Assembly: GCA_009792885.1 (NCBI GenBank)
Contig: WMCF01000008.1
Location: forward strand, 18,589,578 to 18,653,577
DNA: 64,000 nucleotides
Reading direction: 5' to 3'
DNA from: Eremophila alpestris peregrina
Lineage: Eukaryota; Chordata; Aves; Passeriformes; Alaudidae
This document shows, piece by piece, positions 48,651 to 61,978 of this stretch. Both the position numbers and the translations under genes were made by a program. How positions within the stretch are numbered: position 1 is the first letter of the stretch; the number at the start of each line of letters is the position of its first letter. Under the pieces are notes generated by a model, which saw only the letters and a list, made by a program, of their open reading frames with translations, was not told where the DNA came from and searched no databases.

Positions 48651-51600
48651 GCATTTCAGTTTCTCACATAGTGCAGTCTTCATAAAGCCCAGTGTGATAT
48701 GGACAAAAAATTTCTTTTCAAAAGCTGCTAATGGGGTTTTTAGAAATTATTTGCAAGTAAACTTTTGACTTGCTATATATTGATCTTTCATCTAAAACTC
48801 ATCTAGCCAAACAGCACCCCTTAAATTGTCAGCAATCTTATAAGATAACAATGAAACACTACCCATCACTTCCACCTGCATATATTTGACAGAGTAATTT
48901 GATCTATTTTAAATTAAGATGAGTATGTAACACAACTTAATGTACCTAAAAGTGGGGTTAAATCTTACTAAATGACTCATTAACACTCCATTATATATAT
49001 GGCTGTTAATATCTCTCTGTGCATAAATTCTCTACTTAATTTAGCATGCATTCACCATCCCCTATCTAATTAATGTTTATACTCAATGATTTTGAGGTTT
49101 AAAGACCAATGTAAGTTTGGATCATGCCACGCACTGTAAAAATATAAACAAAAATGACATAGCAACACATTAAATAACTTTTATTCCTGTAGAAGCCATA
49201 ATTTGTGGCTTTGGGCTTTTATTTTTTTCATCTGGACTCAAACCTGGGATCTTGAATTTGGAGATCAACAGATTCATATTAACTTAACATATGCATGCAT
49301 ATACTGGTTCACTTGGTCTCCCATTCACTGGGGTTATGGCAACAGATTGTCAGATTGTCAGCCCAGCAGGAGTGGCATGCAGACAGAAGAAGACCTGCAA
49401 ATTTTCTTAGCACTCAGGGCATGTTCTTTTACAGCTCAGGCCTTAGGTAATGACCAGCATGGGTCATTGACCACCCCAGCAGAAGAAAGAATTTTCTAAA
49501 TTTTTAAACATGATGTGCAGTCAAGATAGCCTTGTCTTCCTGCTTAGAGAAATAGTTGCTGAAAAATATAGTGCGTTGTGAGGCTTTGGAAATTTCAGAT
49601 AAATACTTGACTTTGCTAGGTAGAGTAGCACCAGACACCAATGGCTGGGCGTATAGATTTTTACTTCACTAAACACTAGGCCATTGGCTTGCTAAATTCT
49701 ATGCCTTGAAAGATATTCCTTGTTTTTCTCCTAAGTAGAAACCCTTAGTGATTTCTAAATTTCACTGCAGAAGTAACTATGTTAAGAGAACATTTTTTCA
49801 CTGTGAGAATTGGAAGCTTTGGTAATGAGAAGACCAGTCACGACTAAATTTTGATATAATGAAACAGATTCCCAAATGTAAAAAACTCCTGTGGCCTTAA
49901 GTCAATTTCTGCCACGTGTAGCTTTAACCATTGCTACAGCTCCCTCAAAAAGATGTGTCCCAGTCACTAACAAAATGCTCATCATTCTCTCTGCATTTCA
50001 TACATGCACTTTATATGTCAATCGGAGGGGATTCTTTTACATTTTTTTAATGATGTAGGACAACACAATATGATTTAGAAGCTGGGTGTCTTTCATGAAA
50101 CTTTCAGGTTTCATTCTTTAACTGTTGGGATTCAGCTCTACTCTGTACATTTTCATGGTAGGATTTTTCACTACATAAAGTAGTTTGCAGTTCTTAAGGA
50201 CATAAGAGTCTTTATTTACTCTCACTTCTGCTATTGCAGAATTAATTCCAGCTACCTGAAATCCCAATATTTCTTTCAGGAAGAATGATAAAAAATACAA
50301 AGAAAAATATTACAATAATTTCAAGCACTGTTTGCCTTTAATTGAATTATTATAATTTGGGAAAGAAATCACAACAGAAGTGATGGAAATTATAGTAATT
50401 ATTACACAATGTAAGACTATTTTGTTTGAAAAATATACTTTTTTTAGTATTAATTTCTAAATAATGTCTTTGGTCTTTTAAAGAATATACAAAAAATAAG
50501 CTCCATGGTTTCAAGAAAAGATTGTACTGGAAAAGCTCCAGACAAAAAAGACAGAGGATAAGAAAGAAATGGAATAGATCTGCCCTTCTGCTGGAGAAAT
50601 ACATTTCTTCTTGGACCATTTGGAAAGCGAAAATTTCCTTATCAAATAATCTCTGAATTTAAAAAGGCAGCAGCTTCAAGTCCAGTATGTGAGTCAAAGA
50701 GACACTGTTTTCTAAATTTGGATTTGTTGGAGCTATTACTTTTGCTTGCAAGAACGACAAGGAATAGTCTCATTCTTTAATCTAGAAAATTGCAACACAT
50801 AAGCTTATTTTTCAAGACAATGCAAGAAAATTGACTTGGCTTGAAGATGTGAAAGCTGCATGCACCAGTGCTCAATGCTTTTGTTTTTGGTAGGCACTAG
50901 CCACTGCCAAGAAAGCAACACAATTTCTACTCTGATATTTAATTTTGACCTGTATATCACATATTCAGAGTTAATTTATTGAAGCATATAAAGCAGCTGA
51001 AGCAAAACAAGTTTGTGTTATGTTATGTTCACTTTCTGTTGTGCCAAAAAGTTATGTTACAAATTATCATGCAATACTCTGGTCCCTTTAGACTCAGAAA
51101 AGAAATTCTTCGAAAAGAGATGACCGGCCATACATTAAGTTGTCTAATTTGATTAGGCAACAGTATTTAAGGTAGACAAATCTTCCCATTTTTTTATTGA
51201 GAAAGTGAAAATTTGTCCCATGTCACTTGCAAATTGCAAAGAAGTAAACACTTCTGAACAGTATACAGCACTCAGCAATATGTAAATAAAGGCCATTTGT
51301 TTAAGTGCTTAAACTTGTCTTGAAAGCTGAAAAAAAAATCTATGTGTTAGCACTTAAAAGCAGTCTGATTTTCCAGAGAATTAGTATTTTTGAACATCAG
51401 AGTACTTCTGGGTGCATGACAATATTGATTTAAGGTTAGCTACTTCTTTAAGCATGGTTGTGAAAATTCTCAGGACCACAATACTGAGAAAAAGTCTCAT
51501 TTAATGTTATTCATAGCAAAATTGGACTACCCTTCAGAGAAAGATGCTTAAATGAGCAAGTTCCATTTATTTAAATTCCAAACAGACATTTTCATTTCAG

Positions 51601-52469
51601 CATAACTTTTAATCCTTCTCAGATAAATATCTACACATATCTTAAAACATTAGTGACTCATTCCCAAAAGCTTGTGACAACAGGTGTGTTCCAGTTGCAC
51701 TTGCATTTAGCAAAATATAACAAATAGTCCTTCATTCAAAAATGCCAAACAAGCTTGAGAACACAAATGCATTCTTTAAATGATACATAGAGTGATTGCT
51801 GAAGACTCACCAATAAAATTTAATTGAGGATTTGCAAATGATGCAGGAAAAAAAGCTGAAAAAAATTCTGAATTCCAAAGTAGTGAAAAATAAGTAGCAT
51901 TCACCATCTGTGGTCCTTGACAACAAGCAGATTGTCAACAGAACCATACAGTAAAAACATAATTGCTTTTACAAGCTTAAACCATCTGTAAAAACAGAGT
52001 GCTTAAAATGTTAACCGAAAGGGTTCAAAAAAAAAATAAAAGAAGCACAAACTGCGTGCCATTCTGGTATACTAAAGGAATATTAAACAGCCAGCACAAA
52101 TCCAATAAAGCAGAGCAATTCAGGCAGTGAAAATCAACATTCAAGACAATCTCATGGGTTTATCTTGAGTGACCATCTCTTCTGAGCTAACAAACAGCCA
52201 AAAATCTTCAAAATATTGCTCACTTCACTTGAACATCTCTTCTGGAAATCCTTAAGCCTCAAGTGAATTTGGGTTGTGGCTTAAGACAGTTGAAAGGGGG
52301 ACACTCTAAAACGAGTTTTCTCCCTTTCTTTTATCCAATCCTTTTCACTAACAATGGGAAATGAAATATGAGTAGATGTAACTAACAAGTTTACTAACAA
52401 GCAAAATGGGCTTGTAACAGGCAAAAAATAGCAGTAAATAATCAGTAGATACAAAACTGTTAAATCTCA
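48651..52469. other. AT-rich non-coding DNA, no gene seen
   Basis: No gene or classifiable repeat. CAGATTGT is directly repeated at 49343-49361. Confidence 0.5.
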
Positions 52470-52860
52470 CAAACTCAGAAGAAAGAGATTCCTTTCCAGG
52501 ATGGCAGCCCCCACTGCAGACCAAGAGTGGGGACAGAGAGGGAAAATGGTGTGTGACTCCCTTTGAACACGGCAGCCTCTGAAGGCGACAGCACGGTCTG
52601 GGAGGCAGAGGGGAAGGATGGTGGCTGTCCTCCCGGGAAGGTGGGAGCTCAGGGAGCAGTTCTAGTTGCAGATGAGAACTGCTGGCATGAGTGGAGTCAT
52701 GCCATGCACTGCTTCCTCCTGCTGCCTGCTGGACTCTGCTGGTGTTGGCACTGATGGCTCTGAACAGGGGGTGTGTTGGAGTGGAAAGGACTGGTCTCAC
52801 AGCTCTGGTGCAGAGTGGGCCATGATGCTGAGTTTTGGAGCAAAGCTTTGACATTTTTGC
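52470..52860. other. GC-richer island, possible LTR or ERV remnant
   Basis: These roughly 390 bp approach or pass half G+C by eye, unlike anything nearby, and contain a few CpGs. They carry the longest open frame in the window (minus, 52348-52884, 178 codons). The predicted protein has a Ser/Pro/His-rich middle and a Phe/Tyr-rich end and matches no family I know; fewer stops are expected here simply because of the base composition. The sharp composition change on both sides suggests an insertion. A retroviral LTR is possible, but no paired TG/CA ends or target duplication were found. Confidence 0.3.
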
Positions 52861-55800
52861 CTTCTTCTCCATTTCAAGTATCATCAGCTTTTAACATTTT
52901 TAAAGTAACTGTGAATGCATATGTAACTAGGCATGTGTAAAGGCAGTGCATCATTAATGGTAAGTGGTTAAAAAAACCCGTCAAGAACTCCATGACGCAA
53001 ACACGCAACAGAAACCAAAGCTCAGAGAGGACACTGACTCCTTCCTGGAGAAGATACTGAGTTCATCACTACTGCAGAGTTAAACAACCTGAGGTACTCT
53101 CCAGTTTATGGTCATTTTTTGCCTGGGAGAACCACAGGACAGACCCTGCCTGCTTCAGTTCTGCCCATGGCTGCTCCTCTGGTGACTGCCCTAACCCAGA
53201 GGTCCCAGGCTCACTGCACAGCTTTTTACACCATGCGGCTCTTTCTCTGCACTGGCTTGGATACAACAGATCTGAGTTTTACTTCTGAATTCCTTTTGAA
53301 TATGTGGAGTTTTACATCCAGGTAGGCTTTGTTATTTTGGGGGCTGCTATTTTGTAGGTGCTGCATGACAGTCTTTACAAAGCATGAAGAAAAAACTGAA
53401 AGCCAAAAACTTCTTCATTAGTCACCTCTCTCATCTTTGTGTCTTTGGTAGAGATGTGTAAATTAGAGAAGCCAAATAAATTCCACAACAATATATCCTT
53501 TCCCATAAAATAAATACAAAAATACTTGTGAAGGTATGAAAGAACATGGAAAAGTATAAAATTAGATAAGAGCAAAGCATCTTTTCTATGAAAGAATATA
53601 GGGATGATTTCCCAGTGTAATCACCACCCTTTGACCTTTTTTTACATCCTGCATTAGAGATAACATCTGCCATGGTGCTCCTACTTCCAACATTTTCCAT
53701 AGAATGATGGTGCTCTTGCTTTTCTCAATTATTTATAAAAATTTTATTAAGTCATAAAATAGCTACCTAAGAGGAAGGCATTTTCTTTCTGCATTAATTT
53801 AAAATTTTAATCTAGCAGCACTGGTGTGCAACAGAGCTAAGATTTTATGCTGAGAGAGTATATTTAACGTAAATAATCCTTTTTCTCACCTCTTGCATTT
53901 AACAGTCTTTCTTTATCTACACTAGTGATTCTGACATTTCAGAGTAATTACTAAACTTTTCACTTCTCCACATGTTCCCTGTGACTTAATTCACTGTTTT
54001 CTTAAGTTTTTTCCTGTCTGCTTTTGTGTAATCATCCTATGAATCCTCCACCCCTCCTTCTCCCTATAAAAGCTTCAGCTGCTCAGTTCCTTGAGGACAG
54101 AGAATGCAGAATTACCTGGAACTAGTATCAGAAAATGTTTGTGCCTTGCTGGCTGAAGGAACTGATCTACTACCATAAACCAAGAAATTTTAGCATCTCT
54201 ACACAAACACTAAACAGAACACGTGAAACTTACTCTCGCCCCTAGAGGCTGGGAGGAAATGAGATGCTGTGAACTTCTGCCATTTAATATTTCCAAACTT
54301 TCTTTAAACTCTTTCAGAACCCTTCCAATAAACAGACAACAAATTCCAGCAGGAGAGAAAAAATACATTCCTGTACTGGTGAACCTAAAAACCAAAGAAA
54401 CGACCAAAATTTTAAATTGCTTCTTAATTCATCTCTTATTAATTTAGAACACCACTTTCAGGGAATTCGTGTTTTTGATATAAGTTATTTTCATTTTAAT
54501 TCATTGTTAACATATCCTTGTAGCAGACTTTTAGAGGTTAATGTGTTCCCTTCTGGGTTTTACAAGACTAGTAAGGCTGTGCATCAAGATGATTAAAAAA
54601 AGGACAACTGTTCTTTTTGATAAATGGCTGATTCTGATTTTTTGTACATATAAATCATATCTAATTGTGAGAAAATCCAATAAAATTTGATGGCAGGTTA
54701 ACAAACTGTGCCTTTGCTTTATCTGCATGTAGGTGATTAGATACTTTCACCAGGTCATATACTCAGGCAATTCCATCAGACTTCATTAATCTACAACAGT
54801 TTACAATTACATTAGTGCAATTTTCAAAAGGGGGAGAGGAAAAATAAATCTACGTGCAATTTGCTGAGTACTTTTAAAATACAGAATTTTAGGTTACTAA
54901 ATATTCAGATTAAGCAGAGGTAACATCAAGGTTTGATTATTCTATCTTCCTCTGAATTGCCTTGTGACAAGTAAATCCTCTGTAATGCATTACCCTTCTG
55001 TTTTATCTCATGTAAAGAAAACCCCACAAACCCTTCAGAAGACACTTCTGGGGCTTAAGCAAAATTTCTAAAGGTTCTTGCATTAAAAAAAAGACAACAA
55101 ATTTTGCCATCCTGTTTCAATCAAGATTCTTATTCTTAACTCACTTTTACCTTTTAGAACTTTCCTACATATTAATTATATAACAGTATGTATATGTCTT
55201 TATGTACAAAAAGTATTCTATACATCAATATTCAAAAACTACATCCTAAATCAAACTTCCTAATCTGATTAAGCAGAAACATATTTTCCTTCAGAAGTTT
55301 GGCCTTTTTGCAGGGGATTGCAATTTTGTAAAAAAAAAAAAAACCACCAGAAAAAGGCCTGTAGACTACTTTTAGCCAGGAGAAAACAGCCATATAAAGC
55401 AGACAAAATAATTTACAAAATCATTCCATTAGGAAGCTAGAACAAGCTCCCCCTATAGTTAGGAATGAAACTATGAGATAAACTTCCTGAGGTTATACTG
55501 TGTAGAAATGCAAAATGCACTTTGTGTAATCCAGAGCTCTGGCATTTGTGCTTCAGTGTTTAGCCTCTTTTAGCAGCATTACTGCCTTGAAGTAAGGACT
55601 GATGGATCAAAAGTGTGTGAGGAACACAACAATATTACCATGTAGGACCTTTCCTCCTCTGTATACAATAACATTTCTAGCAGAAGTGGCAGGTATTTCA
55701 GGATACTGGTGAGAAGAGACACATCTGTAGAAGAGATTGGACTGTTGAGCTCCAAGGCCATAGTGAGCAAATACAGGTGTCAGCAGTGTTCTTAACTCTT

Positions 55801-58610
55801 ATGAAGGTCTATCAGTTAAGAATGAGTAGTTAGTCAGAGAGAATCCAGTTGTGGAAACTCTATCAAGAATAAGGGCAATGTTTAATAACCTCCTTTTACT
55901 TGCAATGCTTGTTTTATCACACCTCTGAGGGAAGAATGCAACAAAGTCCTAAATGAGAGCTACTTCAGCTTCCCAAGTAGTCTTTTATGAAATGTGATAC
56001 AGCCTTCAAGGGGCAAAGGTGCCTGTAACATCTATTGAAGTAGAATTCATATTTCTAGTAGCCTGTTCAGTTCCCTCTAAATTAGTTATTCATTTGCAAG
56101 CTAAAGTATTAGTGCAAAAGCTACATACACATATTTGGTATTTTATTTTGGTTTTGTATTGTATTTTAAATGCCCACAGCATTTGTTTTCACTCCATCTG
56201 TTTCTGCCCCATTTCTCATATGCATGCACTCACTTTGAGGAAATATGATTTTATTGTCTTGAGGCATTAGTTTTCACACATTGCTTGGTAGAAAAATAAT
56301 ATACAATAACTGTACAGTGGTAGTGTGTGTTTGCCAGAGGAAATGGAATGATTACTGATGAGATGAGAAATATGGAAGTGAACAGGTATAATAGAACAAT
56401 ACAGACATGGTCATTGTCATAAATAATGCTAATTTTCTGAAGAAGTCTACTTTTTCCATAGTGATGGTTAAAGATGAAAAAAAGATGACATACAATGCTT
56501 TTCTTGAGTCAGGGAATTTTAAAATGAGTGATCTGATTTTATCTGCACAAACAAATGGAGCATCTTGCATTTGTTCCACAAACATGGTGGACAGTGCAAG
56601 AGAAGGCAATGCATGAGTCCTATCAGCAACTACAACTTGCTTGTCTTCTCAAGGAAAACTAACTTTACATTGTGAACATCACAGAACTAAGCCATACATG
56701 GCTGTCTAACCTGTTTTGGGAGATATATATGTAACAGATACACAAAATACATAAAATTTGTGTACATTTGTATGAACAAATCAAATAATTGATGCAAAAT
56801 TCATGCTAAAAAACTGAGTATGTACAAGAATGAAAACAAGCTTATTAATCCTTGTAAGAGGTTTAATGGATTTAAGCTCTTTATGCCCTCCTGAGTTCAG
56901 AATAGTTCTTATTTGATGACTAAGGAAAGCAAGACATGAAATGGATATGGACTGCAAATACTAAGGACATTGATTTTGAATTTAACAGGTCTCCAATCTC
57001 AGTCTCCTTGCCTATACAGTCTTAGCACCTGTGAGATGGGTAACAGATTTCCAGTCTATCTGCCTTGTGAAAACACAAGGACTTCACAGACAGCCTTCAT
57101 TACTGCCTCCAGAAAAGCCCATTGTAAGCAGCCTACACTGTACTGTGGCAGTGTGCCAACCTGTCAAACGCCACAGGACATTCCTGGCTGTTTTTTCTCA
57201 CAAAATCCTCTTCACTCCAGACCTTGGTCTCTAGCTGAACCTTGAGTCATGCTACCAAATTTACTGTCTGGTCAGTCAGAGAAATTGTTATTGAGGGTAG
57301 TGTACAGCTATTCCTCAAAAAACCACAGGCATGTCTGTTGAAGTTGATTCGAGAAGTCTCACACTCTCACAACACTTAAGGAAATCACTGTAATTTTCTG
57401 AAAATAAAAGAAAGCATATAAATTTTAATTTAGCACATAAGATTTAGCAAAACAGTTAGATTTTTAATTCTGAAAAATTGACACTCAAATATCTTCTGTA
57501 AAATCATCAAGAAACACAATGTCAGATCTGGGAATGGAATCCATATGCCATAATCTAATAACTGAACATCTCAGTAGTTATGATAGTTCTTCAGTTTTAG
57601 AAATTCCTATTAAAAATGTTGGCCAAAAGTTTTGGCTTAATTTTCTGCTGGGAAATCAAAGGGTTACCTTAGATTCTTTTATTTCATAAACATATCAATT
57701 CAACTTCTTCACTAAGTCACTGATTACTTGGTTCAATCACATTAAGTCATGGATAGATTAGGTTATAATTAAGTTCAGACGTATTTACTGAGTGGACTAT
57801 ATGGAGCAAGTTAATGCTTCAACTGTTTGAGCTCATTTAAGCAAAACCTTATTAAAATTTTGTTCTGTAAAAATTGGTGGGTGTGAAGTCAAAATGACTG
57901 ATAATCCTGGCAGGGGTTGTCGCCCAACAGAGGATTTTCTTGAGATAGCTTCCATGGCTAGGGCATTTTTGGGATATGATCTTACAGTAAGTAATTTAAT
58001 ACTACATGAATAAATCCCCCAAGATTACAATAGGAACCAGACAGAAATACAAGTTGCCCTGTTACTTAATAGCCTTCATTAAAAGGTTTCCTGAAGTGTT
58101 TGAGCCAAAGACCAGGAACTAAAGCTTGGAATGAGCACTGCCCCGGTAAAGTGATTCTTCAATCTTACTGACTCAAGAAAACATAATTCCAGTCTACATG
58201 AAGTGTCTGAAATTGTCACTGAAAAACTTGTCACTGAAGAGCAGCCTTGTCAGGAAGCTTACATATACTCTTACTTGAAATTCCAGACAACTATCAGTTG
58301 CTCAACAAATGCCAAGATCAGACAACCTATTCCTCCTGGCAATTCACTACCCAAATACCCAAGAGATTTGCAGTCAGAATTGGTTTTGTTTTGTATCTTC
58401 TGTTGCAAATGATAAACACTAAGCATCTTTTTTACTGGGAGTTTTGATGGCAACAACAGAAAACACATACATGACAGAGAAATGAACTGGAAGTAGAGGA
58501 AAATGCTCCAAAAATTGATTTTTTGACATGCCATCATTGATTTTTCAGCTTAAGAAAGAAGTGGGAAACAGAGTAGGTAATTTTCAATACTTGGCATTGT
58601 AGCATACTAT
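52861..58610. other. AT-rich non-coding DNA, no gene seen
   Basis: No gene or classifiable repeat in 5.7 kb. Two less AT-rich patches, 53100-53290 and 56990-57240, hold short overlapping frames without recognisable domains. Confidence 0.5.
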
Positions 58611-58631
58611 TCAACAACAACAACAACAAAA
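58611..58631. repeat. CAA trinucleotide repeat
   Basis: Five to six CAA units followed by an A run. Ordinary microsatellite. Confidence 0.8.
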
Positions 58632-61037
58632 AATACATGCCAGGATACATATTAAACAAATTACTGTTGGGTCTAATAGGTTGCCATCTTCTGCATGTGC
58701 TGAACCAAAAAAATTAAAGTGCTTTGTATATCACCAGAGTGAAATTTTGAAGCCTATGTCAGAAAACATTTTTTTCAGCACGAAGATTCAGGCTGATAAA
58801 GGACTTCTCACTTCAGACAACTGCTACAACAGATTGAATTAAAGTCCCTCTATACTCTTCTGCTCTTCCATAAGTTCATCTCCATTATCATAAAGTTTGA
58901 GCAATTTCTTCGGAACTAATGTATTGTTCTTTTCTGAATGGTATCTTGAATCACATGTGACCAGATGTGACAGTTCAGTAAACTAATCATCATGCATCCC
59001 CAGCACTATTTTGTTCACAGACAAAAATGTACAAGAGCTGCGCAAAAAAAAAGGAAATGTTTTTAAATTACAGGATAATAGAAGGGTCAGAAAGATAGAC
59101 CTTGTAAAAACCTTGGCAACTCTGAATCAGGTTGACACAAATTAATCCCATCTTGCTGTTACCAGGATTCAGAGACTCTTAATTTGCCTTTATCCACATT
59201 GCTGTTGTAAGACTTATTTTTGGGTTAAGAAAAATCAGAATTGCATAGACCTCATGCAATAATAAACATGGGATGAAACCACTTTTTGAGAAGGAAGAAA
59301 AAGAAGGGGTGATTTCATTATAAGAAGCCCATTTCTGGCCTAAGCAATAAATCTAGCCAAATTTTTACAAAAAGTTCTTTTTTAAAGGACCTCTTTTTTT
59401 ATATCAATTTTTCTTTGTAAAATTGTGTTTATACATAGATAGCTTAAATTTTGCTTACCTGTTCTTTGTCTACTTGGTGTCAAAATAGAATTTCTAAACC
59501 ACTACAAAAATTAAAAGGAGAAAAAAAAAGTTCCTGTTGTTCGTGACTGTTTTCACTGGGACATAGAAATATAGTTATTAACGTGTTACTACAGCACTGG
59601 CTTTCTCCTTCTTTAACATTTCCTTTTTCTTTAATGCACTGCAGTTAATAAACTTTTATGAAGACCTGATAATCACAAAGGAACAGGAGATAATGAGAAA
59701 GTTCCTGTACAATAATGCTTATAAACTCAGACAACTACTACTCAGCAACTACTCAGTTGCTAAAAAAAGTAATTCCTGTAATGATTAAAATGCTTTAAAC
59801 TGGCCTCATAAAATAAAGTTTTTTGTTGCGTTTTTTGAGATGAAATCCAGACCCATGGAAAATATTATTTTGATTTAGTCTTGGAGGTATAACTTCAAAA
59901 ATATTAGTTAAAGATATATTAAAATAGTTGGTATCACATTAAAAGAGCAGATATGACAGCTTGGATACAAGAATAGAATGTAAAGTGTAAAATAAAAACA
60001 TCTAAGGCACTATGACTCGTATTTTTTGACTATGCTTCATTGGTGCAGCAAGTCATAGAAAACATCAGTTCTTTTAAATGCTTTCTCTTGCATAATTGTT
60101 CCATTGTTGGAAATATACCAGCCATGATGTCAGTTCTCCCTTGTTTTAGGACTAGATATTTTTTGTCTGGCAATACAAACATAGCACTTTAACTAGATAT
60201 GAATATGAGTGAATTTATCTTGGCTCGAATTAAATATGATTTGATTTTATTTCCTTTTCTATAAGTACTGGAATTAATATCATTTATGCCATTGACTCAA
60301 CCACAGAAGTTGTGTCTATTGAAACAATAAGTAAAAAAATCAAAACCCTAGAACCAACAATAAAAATATAAATTAAATATTAAAATAATTTCTTAATGCC
60401 TTCATAAGTGCACACAATTTACATTGCTGAAATATCGCCCCTCATTGGTAAGCACAAAAAGAGTAAAAACTATTCCTTAGAAGAATTTAAGCTGCTAAAT
60501 CCCATGAGCAAGGTGAAAAGTTTAACAGATAACATATAGAAGGATACCTCTAGAGGCAGCATTGAACTCTCATTGAAATTACCATGATGTAATTGAATTT
60601 CTTTTTAAATCTTTTAAGATAATTCCACAGAAACAGGCAGTAGTCTTTTCACTTGTGGGTTCATGACTTTCAGACTTCATGTCTGGCAGCTCAGAGCACG
60701 CACTGGTGAATACTTCAAGTTTGTATGCAAACAACACAGTGTATCAGCACTGGCAGGGTTGTTAATGTCTTCTTCTCTTGCATAGGTGACCAGGAACTAA
60801 ACCTACAATTGTGTGATAAGTCAGGTGGCAGAAGAATGATTTTGTTCTGCTGTCACATCAATCACTGTACTCATACCAATATTAGATATTGCATGGCTCC
60901 TCTCCTTCTAGCTGCAGGTTAGATAGCACACACCTGATTAAATGTTACAAAGATGCAAGGTGGAAGAGCAGTGGCCACTCTGTTCTCTCTGAATTGTTTG
61001 ATGCTGGTATGGAGATAACTTCACGCATCTATCCCAG
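58632..61037. other. AT-rich non-coding DNA, no gene seen
   Basis: No gene, RNA gene or repeat recognised in this stretch. Confidence 0.5.
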
Positions 61038-61582
61038 AGACATGGTTTAAGTTTCACAACCCCCCACCCACTCCCCCACCAGCAGCACTGAGAGTCAAAA
61101 GGGTAAAAGGCAGAGAACTCATGGGTTGAGGTAAAGACAGTTTAAAAGGTAAAGCAAAACAAGAAATTAATTCATTACTTCCCATGGGCAGGCAGGTGTT
61201 CAACCACTGCAACAGAGCAGCGCCCTGTCACAGGTGACAGTGACTTGGAAACACAAATGCCATCACTCCAATTGTCCCTCCTCCCTCCTTTTTCCTTCCA
61301 CTTTATATACTGACCATGATGCCATATTGTCCGGAATATCCCTTGGATCAGGTTGAGTAACCTGTCCCAACTGTGTCTCTTTCCGCCTTCGAAGCATCCC
61401 CAATTTCCTTGCCAGCCTGGCAGTACAAAAAGCAGAAAAGACCTTGGCTCTGTGCAAGCCCTGTTCAGCAACAACAAAAAGATTTCTGTAATATCTACCT
61501 GGTGTTCAGTAAAAATCCAAAACACAGCCCCATACCAGCCACTGTGAAGAAAGCTAACTACACCCTGGCCGAAACCAGCTCA
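61038..61582 (-). mobile_element. LTR, minus strand, same family as 14764-15011
   Basis: On the minus strand this reads as an avian LTR of roughly 545 bp. From its 3' end (61038) it matches the plus-strand copy at 14764-15011: TTAAACCATG near the end, then CTGTCTTTACCTCAA and TGCCTGCCCATGGGAAG. A TATATAAAG box lies at 61309-61301. The poly(A) signal, ATTAAA in the sister copy, has become TTTAAA here. The 5' part (61582 down to about 61500) contains GAGCTGGTTTCGGCC and CAGTGGCTGGTATGGGGC, which I recall from a common avian LTR. No target-site duplication was found and the terminal TGT seems mutated to AGA, so the ends are approximate. The frames on both strands inside it (116 and 96 codons) are not genes. 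Confidence 0.75.
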
Positions 61583-61978
61583 AGAGAAGAGCCCTTTTTT
61601 GGTTCACTCCATGTTACAAATTTCAGCTACGGTTTTGCAGCAGATTTTAGCACAAATTTATAATCTGAGCTTGGACTAGTGCAGGAGAAAAAGACCTCTG
61701 TACAGCAAACTAATGTGGTTATGCAGAAGCTACCTTATTGTTTACAATAAGCAACAGTTATAGATTCTGGGATGCACATTTACGCAATCACACATTATTT
61801 GATTGGAGCCTCCACTGCCTACAAGGCTGGCACACACCCCTTAGGGCACCTAATTGGTCAAAGTTTATTATCATGTCTAGCTCACTTTTATCGGAGGTTT
61901 GCATTCTTGATGGTCAGTTTCTCAGGCTCTTCTTTCTTATTTTAGTCTTGCTTTTGCCTCAGTGGCCTCGGTGAATTA
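61583..61978. other. Unclassified block beside the LTR
   Basis: The DNA next to the 5' side of the minus-strand LTR differs somewhat from the AT-rich surroundings and contains TATAAATTTG on the minus strand near 61660. It could be an extension of the LTR, a second older LTR, or unrelated. I could not find terminal repeats or a target duplication. Confidence 0.25.

Noticed and set aside
52348..52884. 178-codon minus-strand frame as a gene
   Set aside because: It spans a GC-richer island where stops are rarer, runs on into AT-rich DNA with a Phe/Tyr-rich tail, and has no recognisable domain, splice context or promoter.
61175..61525. 116-codon minus-strand frame, with a 96-codon plus-strand frame over the same DNA
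   Set aside because: Both are inside or across the LTR at 61038-61582, where I find no gene and no conserved protein motif.
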